Assembly: GCF_946479755.1 (NCBI RefSeq)
Contig: NZ_CAMLHC010000006.1
Coordinates: 62,001-126,000, forward strand
Direction: 5' to 3'
DNA: 64,000 nt
From: an uncultured Chitinophaga sp.
GTDB lineage: Bacteria > Bacteroidota > Bacteroidia > Chitinophagales > Chitinophagaceae
The position numbers and the translations under genes were made by a program. Below, in pieces: positions 49,739-58,777 of the stretch; position 1 is the first letter of the stretch, and every line of letters begins with the position of its first letter. The notes below the pieces were generated by a model that saw nothing but the letters and a program-made list of their open reading frames with translations, made no database searches and was not told where the DNA came from.

Positions 49739-50914
49739 ATGCGTATAGACAGAAGAAGTTTTCTGAAATCTTCCGGCCTGGGCATGTTGCCGGTATGTTT
49801 GCCGTCCGTAGTAGCGGAGATGGCTGTACGTAGTACAGACAAGGCGCTGCCGGTGAACTTTATCCGGGATGGTTTGGGGCTGAGCATGACAGAGACGTTG
49901 GACAAGTTGCAGGAGATCAACCGGAAGAAGCCGATTGTACCGGATTTTTACGGCAATGACGGCACGATGGAGGAACTGTTGCAGTTATTTCAACGGCTTA
50001 CCGGCAAAGAGAAGGCGGTATACATGCCTTCCGGTACGATGGCCAATCAGCTGGCTATCCGGGTGTTGAGCGGGGACAATACCAAGGTATTTGTGCAGGA
50101 AACGAGCCATGTGTACCGTGATGAGGCGGATGCGGCGACGGCGTTGCACGGCAAGCGGTTGATACCGCTGGCGCCGGGGGAGGCTTATTTTACGCTGGAG
50201 GCTTTGCAGCAGTCCATCGCGTATCATGAAGAGGGGGAGTTGTTTAAGAGTGGTATCGGAGTGGTTTCCATAGAGAATCCGGTGCGGCGTTGCATGGGGA
50301 AGACGGTGCCGGTGGCGGAGCTGCAGCGCATATCCGGGTGGTGCAGGGAGAAGGGGTACAAGTTGCACCTGGACGGCGCGCGGTTGCACCTGGCGGCGGC
50401 TTTCGCCGGTGTGAGCGTGAAGGAGTACGCTGGTTATTTTGATACGGTGTTTATTTCATTGTATAAATGTGTGGGTGCTATTAACGGTGCGGTGCTTTGC
50501 GGCGATAAGGCGGTGATGGACAAGATGGAGCACCAGATCAAGATACATGGCGGGGCGTTGTACCGCAACTGGCATAACAGTGCGTTGGCTTTATATTACC
50601 TCGAAGGTTTGGAGGAGCGGTTGCGGGAAACGGCGGTGCGGGCGCGTGAGTTGATGGGGCGGTTGAACCAGTTGAAGGGCTTAACGCTGACGCCTTTTGA
50701 GCATGGTTCCAACTGTGTGGAGATTGTTTACGGGGCGGGTATTGATCCGGTGAAGCTGTCCAATTACCTGCGGGAGAAGCATCAGATTGTGATGCGGCGG
50801 TCTGCTGAGAAGGGGAAGTCGTCGTTGAATTTTAATGAGACGTTGTTGAACAGGCCGGTGGGAGAGATTGTGGCGGCGTACCGCGAAGCGCTTTCTCGCA
50901 AAGAAATACTTTAA
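49739..50914 (+). CDS. Tat-exported threonine aldolase-like PLP enzyme
   Basis: 391 residues. The N-terminus has a twin-arginine signal (DRRSFLKSSGLGMLPVCLP, about 4-22), unusual for the normally cytosolic aldolase fold. The rest matches low-specificity L-threonine aldolases of the beta-eliminating lyase family: DFYGNDGTMEELLQ, MPSGTMANQLAIRVL, HLDGARLHLAAAF and the PLP lysine K243 in SLYKCVGAINGAVLCG. Expected reaction is threonine or allo-threonine to glycine and acetaldehyde, or cleavage of another beta-hydroxy amino acid. Tat export fits a protein that must fold round its cofactor in the cytoplasm. It starts 12 bp after the sensor-regulator gene, possibly cotranscribed. Confidence 0.85.
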   Translation: MRIDRRSFLKSSGLGMLPVCLPSVVAEMAVRSTDKALPVNFIRDGLGLSMTETLDKLQEINRKKPIVPDFYGNDGTMEELLQLFQRLTGKEKAVYMPSGTMANQLAIRVLSGDNTKVFVQETSHVYRDEADAATALHGKRLIPLAPGEAYFTLEALQQSIAYHEEGELFKSGIGVVSIENPVRRCMGKTVPVAELQRISGWCREKGYKLHLDGARLHLAAAFAGVSVKEYAGYFDTVFISLYKCVGAINGAVLCGDKAVMDKMEHQIKIHGGALYRNWHNSALALYYLEGLEERLRETAVRARELMGRLNQLKGLTLTPFEHGSNCVEIVYGAGIDPVKLSNYLREKHQIVMRRSAEKGKSSLNFNETLLNRPVGEIVAAYREALSRKEIL

Positions 50915-50930
50915 GGCCTACGTTGTTTTA

Positions 50931-51006
50931 TAAGAACGCAAAGGAGCGGAGATCACATTTCATTGAATTACCAACAAAATGTGATCTCCGCTCCTTTGCG
51001 TTCTTA
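50931..51006. repeat. 30-bp perfect inverted repeat with 16-nt loop
   Basis: Arms 50931-50960 and 50977-51006 are perfectly complementary. It contains a CGCAAAGGAGCGG core. There is no T tract on either strand, so it is not a standard terminator. It lies 16 bp after the aldolase stop. The rest of the 381-bp gap (50915-51295) holds the palindromes at 51050-51079 and the ROK promoter region. Confidence 0.85.
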
Positions 51007-51049
51007 CCACCTATTGTTGGTCTTAAATATGACTTTGCGTGAAAATCCC

Positions 51050-51079
51050 TAAAACGTTTTACTTGCTTTTACGTTTTAG
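51050..51079. promoter_or_regulatory. Palindromic operator candidates before the ROK gene
   Basis: TAAAACGTTTTA (51050-51061) is a perfect palindrome; a second half-site CGTTTTAG (51072-51079) is the exact inverse of CTAAAACG (51049-51056). A possible -7 element TATCTTG lies at 51220-51226. Candidate autoregulatory sites for the ROK protein. Confidence 0.45.
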
Positions 51080-51295
51080 CTCCTTTTTTAAGACTGATTT
51101 TTGCCTTTTTCTGATGCAGAATTAACATTTTCATAATAACTTTACGCATTTTTTTGATAATTATATCGAACTAATTAAAATTTTCGAGGAAGTTCTTGTT
51201 TAGTTTTAGAAAGTTTGGCTATCTTGAACCGGAATTATGAGATAAGCTGATTCACTTGTTATAATCGTGATGTACCTGAAATAGTATCAATCAAA

Positions 51296-52489
51296 ATGGT
51301 GTCTGACCGCCAAGAGTTATTCAAGAAGACTATACTAAAACATCTTTACTTCAACAAGGAGTTGTCCTGTACCGACTTAACACAGTTGACCGGCAGGAGT
51401 CTTCCGCATACCACAAAAGCGCTCAATGAATTGGTGAAGGAGGGGTTAGTGATAGAGTCGGGATATGCGATATCTACAGGGGGACGCCGTCCGCAGATGT
51501 ATTCTGTACGGCAGGACTACCTGTATATATTATCTGTGGCGATGGACCAGTTTATGACCAGCATTTGTATACTGGACATGAGCAACAAAATGATCGGAGA
51601 AGAGCGGGTACTGGAGCTGGATTTATCCGCTCACCCTGACGGGATCTCTATCCTGGGGCAGGAATTAAAAAAGGTGATGGAGCGATCCGGTATTCCAAAA
51701 GAGAAGTTTGCAGGCGTTGGCATTGGTATGCCGGGGTTTATAGACGTAACGAAGGGGGTCAATTATTCTTTTTTTGACACGCCCGCGAAGAGCATTAATG
51801 AATACCTGGAGATAGTGACCGGAGTACCGGTAAGTATTGACAATGATTCGAGCCTGATTGCGCTGGCTGAGTGGAAACTGGGGGAAGCCCGCCACCGTCA
51901 GCATGCGCTGGTGATCAATATTGGTTGGGGAATTGGTTTGGGCATGGTATTGAATGGCAGCCTTTTTCGTGGTGAAAACGGATTTGCCGGTGAGTTCAGC
52001 CACATCCCGCTGTTTACCAACAATAAGATCTGCAGTTGTGGAAAAATGGGTTGCCTGGAAACGGAGACTTCACTTTCCGTGATAGCAGAAAAAGCGATTG
52101 CCGGCATTCAGGCCGGGAGGACCACGGTAATGAAAGGGTTGTCGATGGACAACAGGATTGCCACGTATCATCAAATTATGGACGCCGCTATCAAGGGCGA
52201 CAAGTATGCTGTAGAATTATTATCAGAGGCAGGATATCACATCGGCAGGGGGATCGCTATACTGATTCACTTATTCAACCCCAAGCTGGTGATTTTGAGT
52301 GGGAGAGGCACAAAGGCCGGCAAACTCTGGCTGGCACCGGTACAACATGCATTAAATGAGCATTGTATTCCAAAAATCGCTGAAAATGTAGAAATAAGAA
52401 CATCATCCCTGGGTTATGCTGCAGAACGTTTAGGCGCAGCTGCACTTGTTATGGAAAATTTAGATAAAGCCCAACGGAGTAAAGCGTAA
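51296..52489 (+). CDS. ROK-family transcriptional regulator (NagC/XylR type)
   Basis: 397 residues. An N-terminal MarR-like winged helix (about 1-75, CTDLTQLTGRSLPHTTKALNELVKEGLV) precedes a ROK sugar-kinase-like domain (about 85-385). The ROK zinc site is intact in CSCGKMGCLETE; the phosphate loop region reads GIGMPGFID and the DNDSSLIALAEW motif is present. Such proteins sense a sugar or amino sugar. The SusC/SusD pair begins 120 bp downstream on the same strand, so regulation of that pair is likely. Confidence 0.92.
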   Translation: MVSDRQELFKKTILKHLYFNKELSCTDLTQLTGRSLPHTTKALNELVKEGLVIESGYAISTGGRRPQMYSVRQDYLYILSVAMDQFMTSICILDMSNKMIGEERVLELDLSAHPDGISILGQELKKVMERSGIPKEKFAGVGIGMPGFIDVTKGVNYSFFDTPAKSINEYLEIVTGVPVSIDNDSSLIALAEWKLGEARHRQHALVINIGWGIGLGMVLNGSLFRGENGFAGEFSHIPLFTNNKICSCGKMGCLETETSLSVIAEKAIAGIQAGRTTVMKGLSMDNRIATYHQIMDAAIKGDKYAVELLSEAGYHIGRGIAILIHLFNPKLVILSGRGTKAGKLWLAPVQHALNEHCIPKIAENVEIRTSSLGYAAERLGAAALVMENLDKAQRSKA

Positions 52490-52609
52490 GACCAAAAATT
52501 TTTTTAGCATCAATCAAAAGATAAACAGCACTGTAAAGGCTGTATGGGACTTCCTGTGCTGTAACAGTAACGTGTCATCATTTATTATTTAAATTCAAAA
52601 TTTACCGCA

Positions 52610-55600
52610 ATGAAAAGGTGGTTAGGCTTTGCGCTGCTGGCTTGTCTGGTAGCCCTTTGCTGTCAAAGCGCTTATGCGCAGGAGAAAAAATGGGTATCCG
52701 GTACCCTGAAGGATGGCTCCGGCGCCCCTATTATCTATGCAACGATTGTTGAAAAAGGTACGATCAACGGTACCACCTCCAACGAAAAAGGTGCTTTCCG
52801 TGTACAGGTAGCTTCTAATGCTACGCTCGTCATCACAAGCGTAGGTTTCACCAAACTGGAAGTACCTGCCGGCGGCAACCTGGACCTCGTGATGCAGGAC
52901 AATTCCAAAGGTCTGAACGAAGTGGTGGTAACCGCTTTGGGCATCAGCCGTGAGAAAAAATCGCTGGGTTATTCCATGCAGGAAGTAAAAGCCAATACAC
53001 TGGTGGAAGCACATGAAACCAATATTACCAACGCGCTGACCGGCGTGGTGGCTGGTTTGCAGGTGACCCGCTCCAGCGGCGGCCCTGCGGCATCTTCCAA
53101 AATCAACCTGCGTGGTAACACTTCCCTGAACGGTAAAAACCAACCGCTGATCGTAGTGGATGGCGTACCTATCGATAACTCCACCGGTGTAGCACCCAAC
53201 GGCACCAATGACTACTGGAACCCGTCCCTGGACATGGGTAACGGTCTCTCCGACCTGAACGCCAACGACATCGCCAGCGTATCAGTGCTGAAAGGTCCTG
53301 CTGCCGCTGCATTATATGGTAGCCGTGCAGGCGATGGCGTTATTCTTATTACCACCAAAACAGGTAAAAGAAATGCAGGTGTGGGCATTACCGTTTCCTC
53401 CACAGTTGGGGTAGAAACTTTCTTCACCCGCCCGGAAACGCAAAAAGCTTTTGGACAGGGTGCCAACGGCGCCTTTAATGAAACTTCCGGTACCAGCTGG
53501 GGGCCGAAAATTACAGGGCAGGAAGTGACCAACTGGGCAGGTAATAAAGAGAAACTGGCTTATTACGATAACCCTAAAAGTTTCTATAATACAGGGCTGA
53601 GCCACAACGAGAACATCTCTTTTCAGCAACAACTGGATAAGACCTCTGTATATACTTCCCTGAATTATCTGAATGACAAGAGCATGATCCCGGGAACAAA
53701 ATTATCCCGTGTAAATATCACCAGCAGAATTTCCAGTAAGTACGGTGAGAAAAACCGCCTCTCTACAGACTTTAAGGTGCAATATTCCAATGCTAATGCC
53801 CTGAACAGGCCGGCAGCAGGTACTAATCCGTGGAACTATGCTTCCCTCCTGTACACCATGCCTACCAGCATCGATATTACCCAATTCAAAAATCCGGTGA
53901 ACGAGTTTGGTAAAATGTACTGGTATAGCACCAGCAATGATGTAAACCCTTACTGGGCAACCAAATACCGGCTCAATCAGGATGTTCGTAACCGTTTTAT
54001 CCTGAACGGATCTATGAAATATGAATTCACCAGCTGGTTAAATGCTGAAATCAAAGCAGGTGGTGATATGTATACCACCAACACGGAAAGCAAAACCTAT
54101 TTCGGCAGTCCCGCTGCTGTTGATGGCGGTTACAGTACCGGTAGGTATACTTTCTCTGAGCTGAACTACAGCACCCTGATTACCGCTAAAAAGGATAACC
54201 TGGTTGGTAAACTGAGCGGAAATATCAGCGTGGGCGGAAACCTCATGAAACAGAAAACGTCTAATGTTGGTTTCGGTACCGGCGCCCTGGTAGTAAGGGA
54301 CCTGTTTGCGATCGACAATTCTAAAGGCGCTATCAGCCGGACAGATCTTATCACCGAGCAACGTATCAATTCATTGTACGGAACTGCAGGTCTGAACTGG
54401 GATGGTTACCTGTTCCTCGATGTTACCGGACGTAATGACTGGTCTTCTACGCTCAGCCCGGAAAACCGCTCTTTCTTCTATCCGTCTGTAAGCTTATCTT
54501 ATTTGCTGACAGAGCACATCAAATCCCTGCCGTCCTGGTTGAGCTACGGTAAGCTGAGAGCATCCTATGCGGCTGTAGGTAACAGTCTGCCGCCTTACCA
54601 GCTGAATAACTACTTTACGATTGGTAACGATCCGAACGGTCACACTACCGCTTCCCGTAACAAAAACTACTATAATAAAGACGTAAGAAGTGAGTTGATC
54701 AAATCCCATGAATTCGGTGCGGAATTCCGTTTCGCGGATAATCGCTTTGGTCTTGATTTTACCTATTATAAATCCAATGCTACCCGTCAGCTGATTGATC
54801 TGCCGCTGGACCCTGCCGCTGGTTATTCTACCCGTAAAATCAATGCTGGTAATATTCAGAACAGTGGTATTGAGATTATGGCAGATGCCAGGATCCTCAA
54901 TGATACTAAAGGGCTGATGTGGAATATCTCCGGTAACTTCTCCATGAACCGCAATAAGATTATTGATATTAATGCGGCAGAAAACGTGAATAACTATGCG
55001 CTGGGTGGTTTCGACGCGGTTTCTGTAGTAGCCAGAACAGGTTCACTGTACGGTGATATTTACGCTAACAGAATATTGCAACGGGTAACAGATGTAAACA
55101 GTGAATACTACGGACAGCTGTTATTGAATGCTGACGGTCTGCCGGTAGTGGTGGATGCACCGAATGGTGGTCAGTTCCTTGGTAACCAGGGCGCTAAGGC
55201 GCTGGTTGGTGTAACTAACACCTTCTCTTATAAGAATTTCTCGCTGGGTTTCCTGGTAGATGCCCGTATTGGTGGTAAGATCTACTCTACTACCCAGCTG
55301 ATGATGCAGAAAGCAGGTACTGCCGCTATTACTGCTCCCGGAGGCGAGAGGAATGATCTCGTAGTGCCTGGTGTCGTAGATCTGGGCAATGGAAAATATG
55401 GCGCCAACAACAAGTCAGTTACAACACAGCAGTACTGGAATGCTATGACTGCCGGTAACCTCGGTGCCCCGGAAATTAACCTGTATGATGCTACCAGTGT
55501 TCGTCTCAGAAATGTACAGTTGAACTATAACCTGCCGAAGAGTGCATTGGGCCGCCTTCCGGTTCAGGCAGTGAAAGTTGGTCTCTCCTGCAATAACGTA

Positions 55601-55735
55601 TGGATGATTTCCAGCCATGTACGCGGTCTGGATCCGGAATCCGTATTTGCGATCGGTTCCAATGCTACCGGTTTTGAGAACGGTGCGCCTCCAACCACCC
55701 GTACATTCCTGTTGAACCTTAGCCTTAGTTTCTAA
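52610..55735 (+). CDS. SusC/RagA-family TonB-dependent transporter
   Basis: 1041 residues: signal peptide (about 1-23), carboxypeptidase-D-like domain (about 28-100), SusC motif EVVVTALGISREKKSLGYS before the plug, barrel ending in FLLNLSLSF. The motif variant VTALGI and the partner type (SusD-like family 2) mark it as a different subfamily from the other two SusC proteins in the window. Eighteen bp before its SusD partner. Substrate unknown; the ROK regulator upstream hints at a sugar or amino sugar. Confidence 0.95.
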   Translation: MKRWLGFALLACLVALCCQSAYAQEKKWVSGTLKDGSGAPIIYATIVEKGTINGTTSNEKGAFRVQVASNATLVITSVGFTKLEVPAGGNLDLVMQDNSKGLNEVVVTALGISREKKSLGYSMQEVKANTLVEAHETNITNALTGVVAGLQVTRSSGGPAASSKINLRGNTSLNGKNQPLIVVDGVPIDNSTGVAPNGTNDYWNPSLDMGNGLSDLNANDIASVSVLKGPAAAALYGSRAGDGVILITTKTGKRNAGVGITVSSTVGVETFFTRPETQKAFGQGANGAFNETSGTSWGPKITGQEVTNWAGNKEKLAYYDNPKSFYNTGLSHNENISFQQQLDKTSVYTSLNYLNDKSMIPGTKLSRVNITSRISSKYGEKNRLSTDFKVQYSNANALNRPAAGTNPWNYASLLYTMPTSIDITQFKNPVNEFGKMYWYSTSNDVNPYWATKYRLNQDVRNRFILNGSMKYEFTSWLNAEIKAGGDMYTTNTESKTYFGSPAAVDGGYSTGRYTFSELNYSTLITAKKDNLVGKLSGNISVGGNLMKQKTSNVGFGTGALVVRDLFAIDNSKGAISRTDLITEQRINSLYGTAGLNWDGYLFLDVTGRNDWSSTLSPENRSFFYPSVSLSYLLTEHIKSLPSWLSYGKLRASYAAVGNSLPPYQLNNYFTIGNDPNGHTTASRNKNYYNKDVRSELIKSHEFGAEFRFADNRFGLDFTYYKSNATRQLIDLPLDPAAGYSTRKINAGNIQNSGIEIMADARILNDTKGLMWNISGNFSMNRNKIIDINAAENVNNYALGGFDAVSVVARTGSLYGDIYANRILQRVTDVNSEYYGQLLLNADGLPVVVDAPNGGQFLGNQGAKALVGVTNTFSYKNFSLGFLVDARIGGKIYSTTQLMMQKAGTAAITAPGGERNDLVVPGVVDLGNGKYGANNKSVTTQQYWNAMTAGNLGAPEINLYDATSVRLRNVQLNYNLPKSALGRLPVQAVKVGLSCNNVWMISSHVRGLDPESVFAIGSNATGFENGAPPTTRTFLLNLSLSF

Positions 55736-55753
55736 CCATTAATTGCAACTGAC

Positions 55754-57670
55754 ATGAAAAAAATATTCATAAAATCAGGTGTGGCTTTGGCAGCATTTTC
55801 CATGTTGTTGTCCGCCTGCAGCAAATTTGATGAAATCAACCGGAACCCTAAAGTGGCCGATGAAACGCAGGTGCAGGAAGAGTTCCTCATCAATAGCTCT
55901 ATCATCGCCGCCCAGATGGACCCGGATGTAGCGGAACGCTCGTTTGTACTGATCTGGAAAGCAGCAGCACACCAGCAGCTGGACGACGGTATTACTTCCG
56001 GCGCTAACAATGACGGCTGGTCCGGCGCTTATTACAACCAGATCACCAGCTGGCTGACCAATATTTACAATGCTGTTGAGGTAAGTGAGAAGAAAATTAA
56101 GGCCGGTAAGATCACTGAGAATACCAATAACCTGTTGCAGGTAGCACGTATATGGCGTGCGTATCTGTTGACCGAAATGTCTGATAACTATGGACCGGTA
56201 GCCATCCAGGGTTATGTTACAGGCCTCAACCCGGACTTCGCCAGCGTAAAGGACGTATACTATTTTGCATTGTCTGAATTGAAGGACGCCAGTGCTAAAC
56301 TGGAAGTTGACCGTGGCGCCGGTAGCCTGAAAGATTATGATCCGGCTTATGGGTTTGACTATAAACTGTGGCAGCGCTATGCTAACTCTATGCGCCTGCG
56401 TCTTGCCATGCGTTTGTCTGAGGTAGATGCTGGTAAAGCTAAAGCAGAGTTTGAGGATGCCGTGCGTGGTAACCTGATCACCGAGATGAACCAGACCTTC
56501 CAGGTACAGGAAAAACCAGGATGGGATGCACTGAGCGGTGTAATGAGCCGTGAATGGAATGAGCAGCTGATGACTACTACCCTCGAGAATTTGTATACTG
56601 GTCTTGGTGGTGTAAAAACTGCTGATCAGCTCACGGACCCGGTTTATCAGCCATATATCAGGCCTGCTGACTGGGCAGGTTTGCAACTGACAAACCACTT
56701 CCCAACCACTTCCAGTGATCCGCTGGCAGGTTTCTGGTTTGATGGTTTACCGCAAACAATTGACCCGCGCGCCTATAAAGCATTTATCCCTGCCGGTGAT
56801 TTCACCAACCCTAATTTCTCTAAATATCCTTCTTACAATGAGAATGCGTGGAAGCGAACTGCCCGTGCTTTGATGAAGAATGATAAGGATACCGCCAAAT
56901 TGCTGGATGGTAAAATGGCATGGAACGGTCAAACCAATGGCGACTGGGGTACCAAAGGAACACTCAACCGTTGGTATTATTGGCCCGGTGGCGCTCCGCG
57001 TATGACGCAGCAGTTCCGCGGCAGCACCAGCAAACGTATTTTCTTCGCTCCGTGGGAAACTTACTTCCTGATGGCGGAAGCGTCAGTAAGAGGATGGAGT
57101 GTGCCCGTTCCCGGTAAGGCAGCTTATGAAAAAGCGATCACGCAAAACTTTGAATATTGGGGTGTTTCCCAGTTCGCTGGCGCCTATCTGGCTTCTTCCG
57201 ATTTCAACATGGTTGGTACTTCCGTAAGCTGGGACCACACTGCTGAGCCGCCGGCTACGCATACTATGAACTTCAAGAACGGTTATACCGATGCTCCGGG
57301 CACTGTAGCTATTAAATATCCGGTTAATAACCTGTATAAAAATGGCGCTGTGAAAAATGACCTGTTGACGAAGATCATCACACAGAAATACATTGCCAAC
57401 ATGCCCTGGTTGCCGCTGGAAGCATGGAGTGATCAGCGCAGGCTTGGTCTGCCGTTCTTTGAAACACCGAACGTAGAACAATCCATACCAGGATTACCGG
57501 CGTTGAATAATGGCAACTACATGACCAGCAGTGTTAAATTTTACCCGCAGCGTATAAGATACCCGTCTTCTATGAGAGCGGCCAATAGCAAAGGCTATGA
57601 TCAGGCCGTAGATTTCCTTGGCGGACAAGAGGAAGTTACTACACCGCTGTGGTGGGCTAAAAAGCCATAA
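55754..57670 (+). CDS. SusD/RagB-family nutrient-binding lipoprotein (SusD-like 2)
   Basis: 638 residues, longer than the other two SusD proteins here. Lipobox LSAC (Cys near 22) and the NRNPKVADETQVQEEFLINSS opening are typical of the SusD-like_2 family; MRLRLAMRLSEVDAGKAKAEFEDAV and FLMAEASVRGW are body motifs. Caps the SusC encoded upstream. Ends at a strong terminator. Confidence 0.92.
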   Translation: MKKIFIKSGVALAAFSMLLSACSKFDEINRNPKVADETQVQEEFLINSSIIAAQMDPDVAERSFVLIWKAAAHQQLDDGITSGANNDGWSGAYYNQITSWLTNIYNAVEVSEKKIKAGKITENTNNLLQVARIWRAYLLTEMSDNYGPVAIQGYVTGLNPDFASVKDVYYFALSELKDASAKLEVDRGAGSLKDYDPAYGFDYKLWQRYANSMRLRLAMRLSEVDAGKAKAEFEDAVRGNLITEMNQTFQVQEKPGWDALSGVMSREWNEQLMTTTLENLYTGLGGVKTADQLTDPVYQPYIRPADWAGLQLTNHFPTTSSDPLAGFWFDGLPQTIDPRAYKAFIPAGDFTNPNFSKYPSYNENAWKRTARALMKNDKDTAKLLDGKMAWNGQTNGDWGTKGTLNRWYYWPGGAPRMTQQFRGSTSKRIFFAPWETYFLMAEASVRGWSVPVPGKAAYEKAITQNFEYWGVSQFAGAYLASSDFNMVGTSVSWDHTAEPPATHTMNFKNGYTDAPGTVAIKYPVNNLYKNGAVKNDLLTKIITQKYIANMPWLPLEAWSDQRRLGLPFFETPNVEQSIPGLPALNNGNYMTSSVKFYPQRIRYPSSMRAANSKGYDQAVDFLGGQEEVTTPLWWAKKP

Positions 57671-57696
57671 TTCTTTGCTTCACCCATAACTGTCAC

Positions 57697-57737
57697 GTCA
57701 GCCGTTAATTGGAAACAATTAGCGGCTGACCTTTTTT
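57697..57737. terminator. Bidirectional terminator after the third SusC/SusD pair
   Basis: Fourteen-bp stem GTCAGCCGTTAATT / AATTAGCGGCTGAC (57697-57710 with 57717-57730, one wobble) and six T. It abuts the convergent LysR gene. Confidence 0.85.
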
Positions 57738-58671
57738 ATAGCGCCCCCATCTCTTTCCGGAAGATGTCTTCCACCATTTTGATTTCTTTGGCGTAGATGG
57801 TTTTTTTACGTGACCCGAAGTACAGTGTATTTTCCACTTTGATATCGCCGGCCCATACGGCTTTTACCTGTCCTGATTTGATCTCATCGCGGCAAAGGAA
57901 ATCAGGTATGATCGCAAAGCCTTCATTGCCGCTCAGGCAGCGGACAATGGAGCTGATATTAGGCACGATATAGTTAGGCTTGAAGTCGATGTTCTGCCGG
58001 AGGTTCATTTTCCAGAACCGTTTAAGGTGGTCCATGTCTGCAGCGGTACTATACCATACCTGTTGTTTCAGCCAGCTTTCCACCGCCCCTATTTTCGCCA
58101 CCTTTTCTTTTTCATCTTTTACATCGAGCTCTTTCAGCAGTGTTTTAAGGGGTTTGATGTTGGTGCGTTCACCACAGACCAGGAGGATTTTTTCGCGGGA
58201 GAAGGGTTTGAATTCGAGGTTGGTCTGTTCTCCCTTTTCCGGGGTCACGATCAGGTCCAGCACCCCTTTATCCAGGTCGTGTATCATTTCCTGGTACAGG
58301 CCGAATTTTACGATCACGTTGAACGGCAGGGTGGAGATATATCTTTCCAGGGTGAACTGGAATGTTTCGAAGCACATGCCGATGCTGATGGTAGAGCGGC
58401 CTTCGCGGCTGCTGCGGTGAAATACCTGTTCCGCCATTTCCAGCCGCCCCATCGGTTCCTGGATGAAGTTGTAGAGCACTTTGGCCCTTTCTGTAGGCAC
58501 CATTTTTTTCGCCGAGCGGTCAAACAGTTTGTAGCCGGTAGCCACTTCCAGGGAATTGAGGTGCAGGCTGACGCCCGGCTGGGAGATATATAACGCCTGT
58601 GCGGCCGCTGTAAGGGTACCTTTCTCGTAGATGGTTTTAAAGGTACGCAGCCATTCCATATTCAGATTCAT
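57736..58671 (-). CDS. LysR-family transcriptional regulator
   Basis: 311 residues: N-terminal winged helix (about 3-65, GTLTAAAQALYISQPGVSLHLNSLEVATGYKLFDR) and a LysR substrate domain (about 92-305). Divergent from the Old Yellow Enzyme gene across 106 bp, so that gene is the likely target. CAAAGGTA at 58692-58699 (TACCTTTG on the - strand) is a perfect -7 element for this gene, just upstream of its ATG. Inducer unknown; electrophile or redox stress is common for LysR/OYE pairs. Confidence 0.92.
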   Translation of the reverse strand: MNLNMEWLRTFKTIYEKGTLTAAAQALYISQPGVSLHLNSLEVATGYKLFDRSAKKMVPTERAKVLYNFIQEPMGRLEMAEQVFHRSSREGRSTISIGMCFETFQFTLERYISTLPFNVIVKFGLYQEMIHDLDKGVLDLIVTPEKGEQTNLEFKPFSREKILLVCGERTNIKPLKTLLKELDVKDEKEKVAKIGAVESWLKQQVWYSTAADMDHLKRFWKMNLRQNIDFKPNYIVPNISSIVRCLSGNEGFAIIPDFLCRDEIKSGQVKAVWAGDIKVENTLYFGSRKKTIYAKEIKMVEDIFRKEMGAL

Positions 58672-58777
58672 AATCTATCATTTTTCTGATACAAAGGTAC
58701 AACTTATCTTATTTGGGTAATGATTTATTTCGAAGGAAATTTGTGTTGTCGAATTAGAAAACCTAAAACATAAGACA

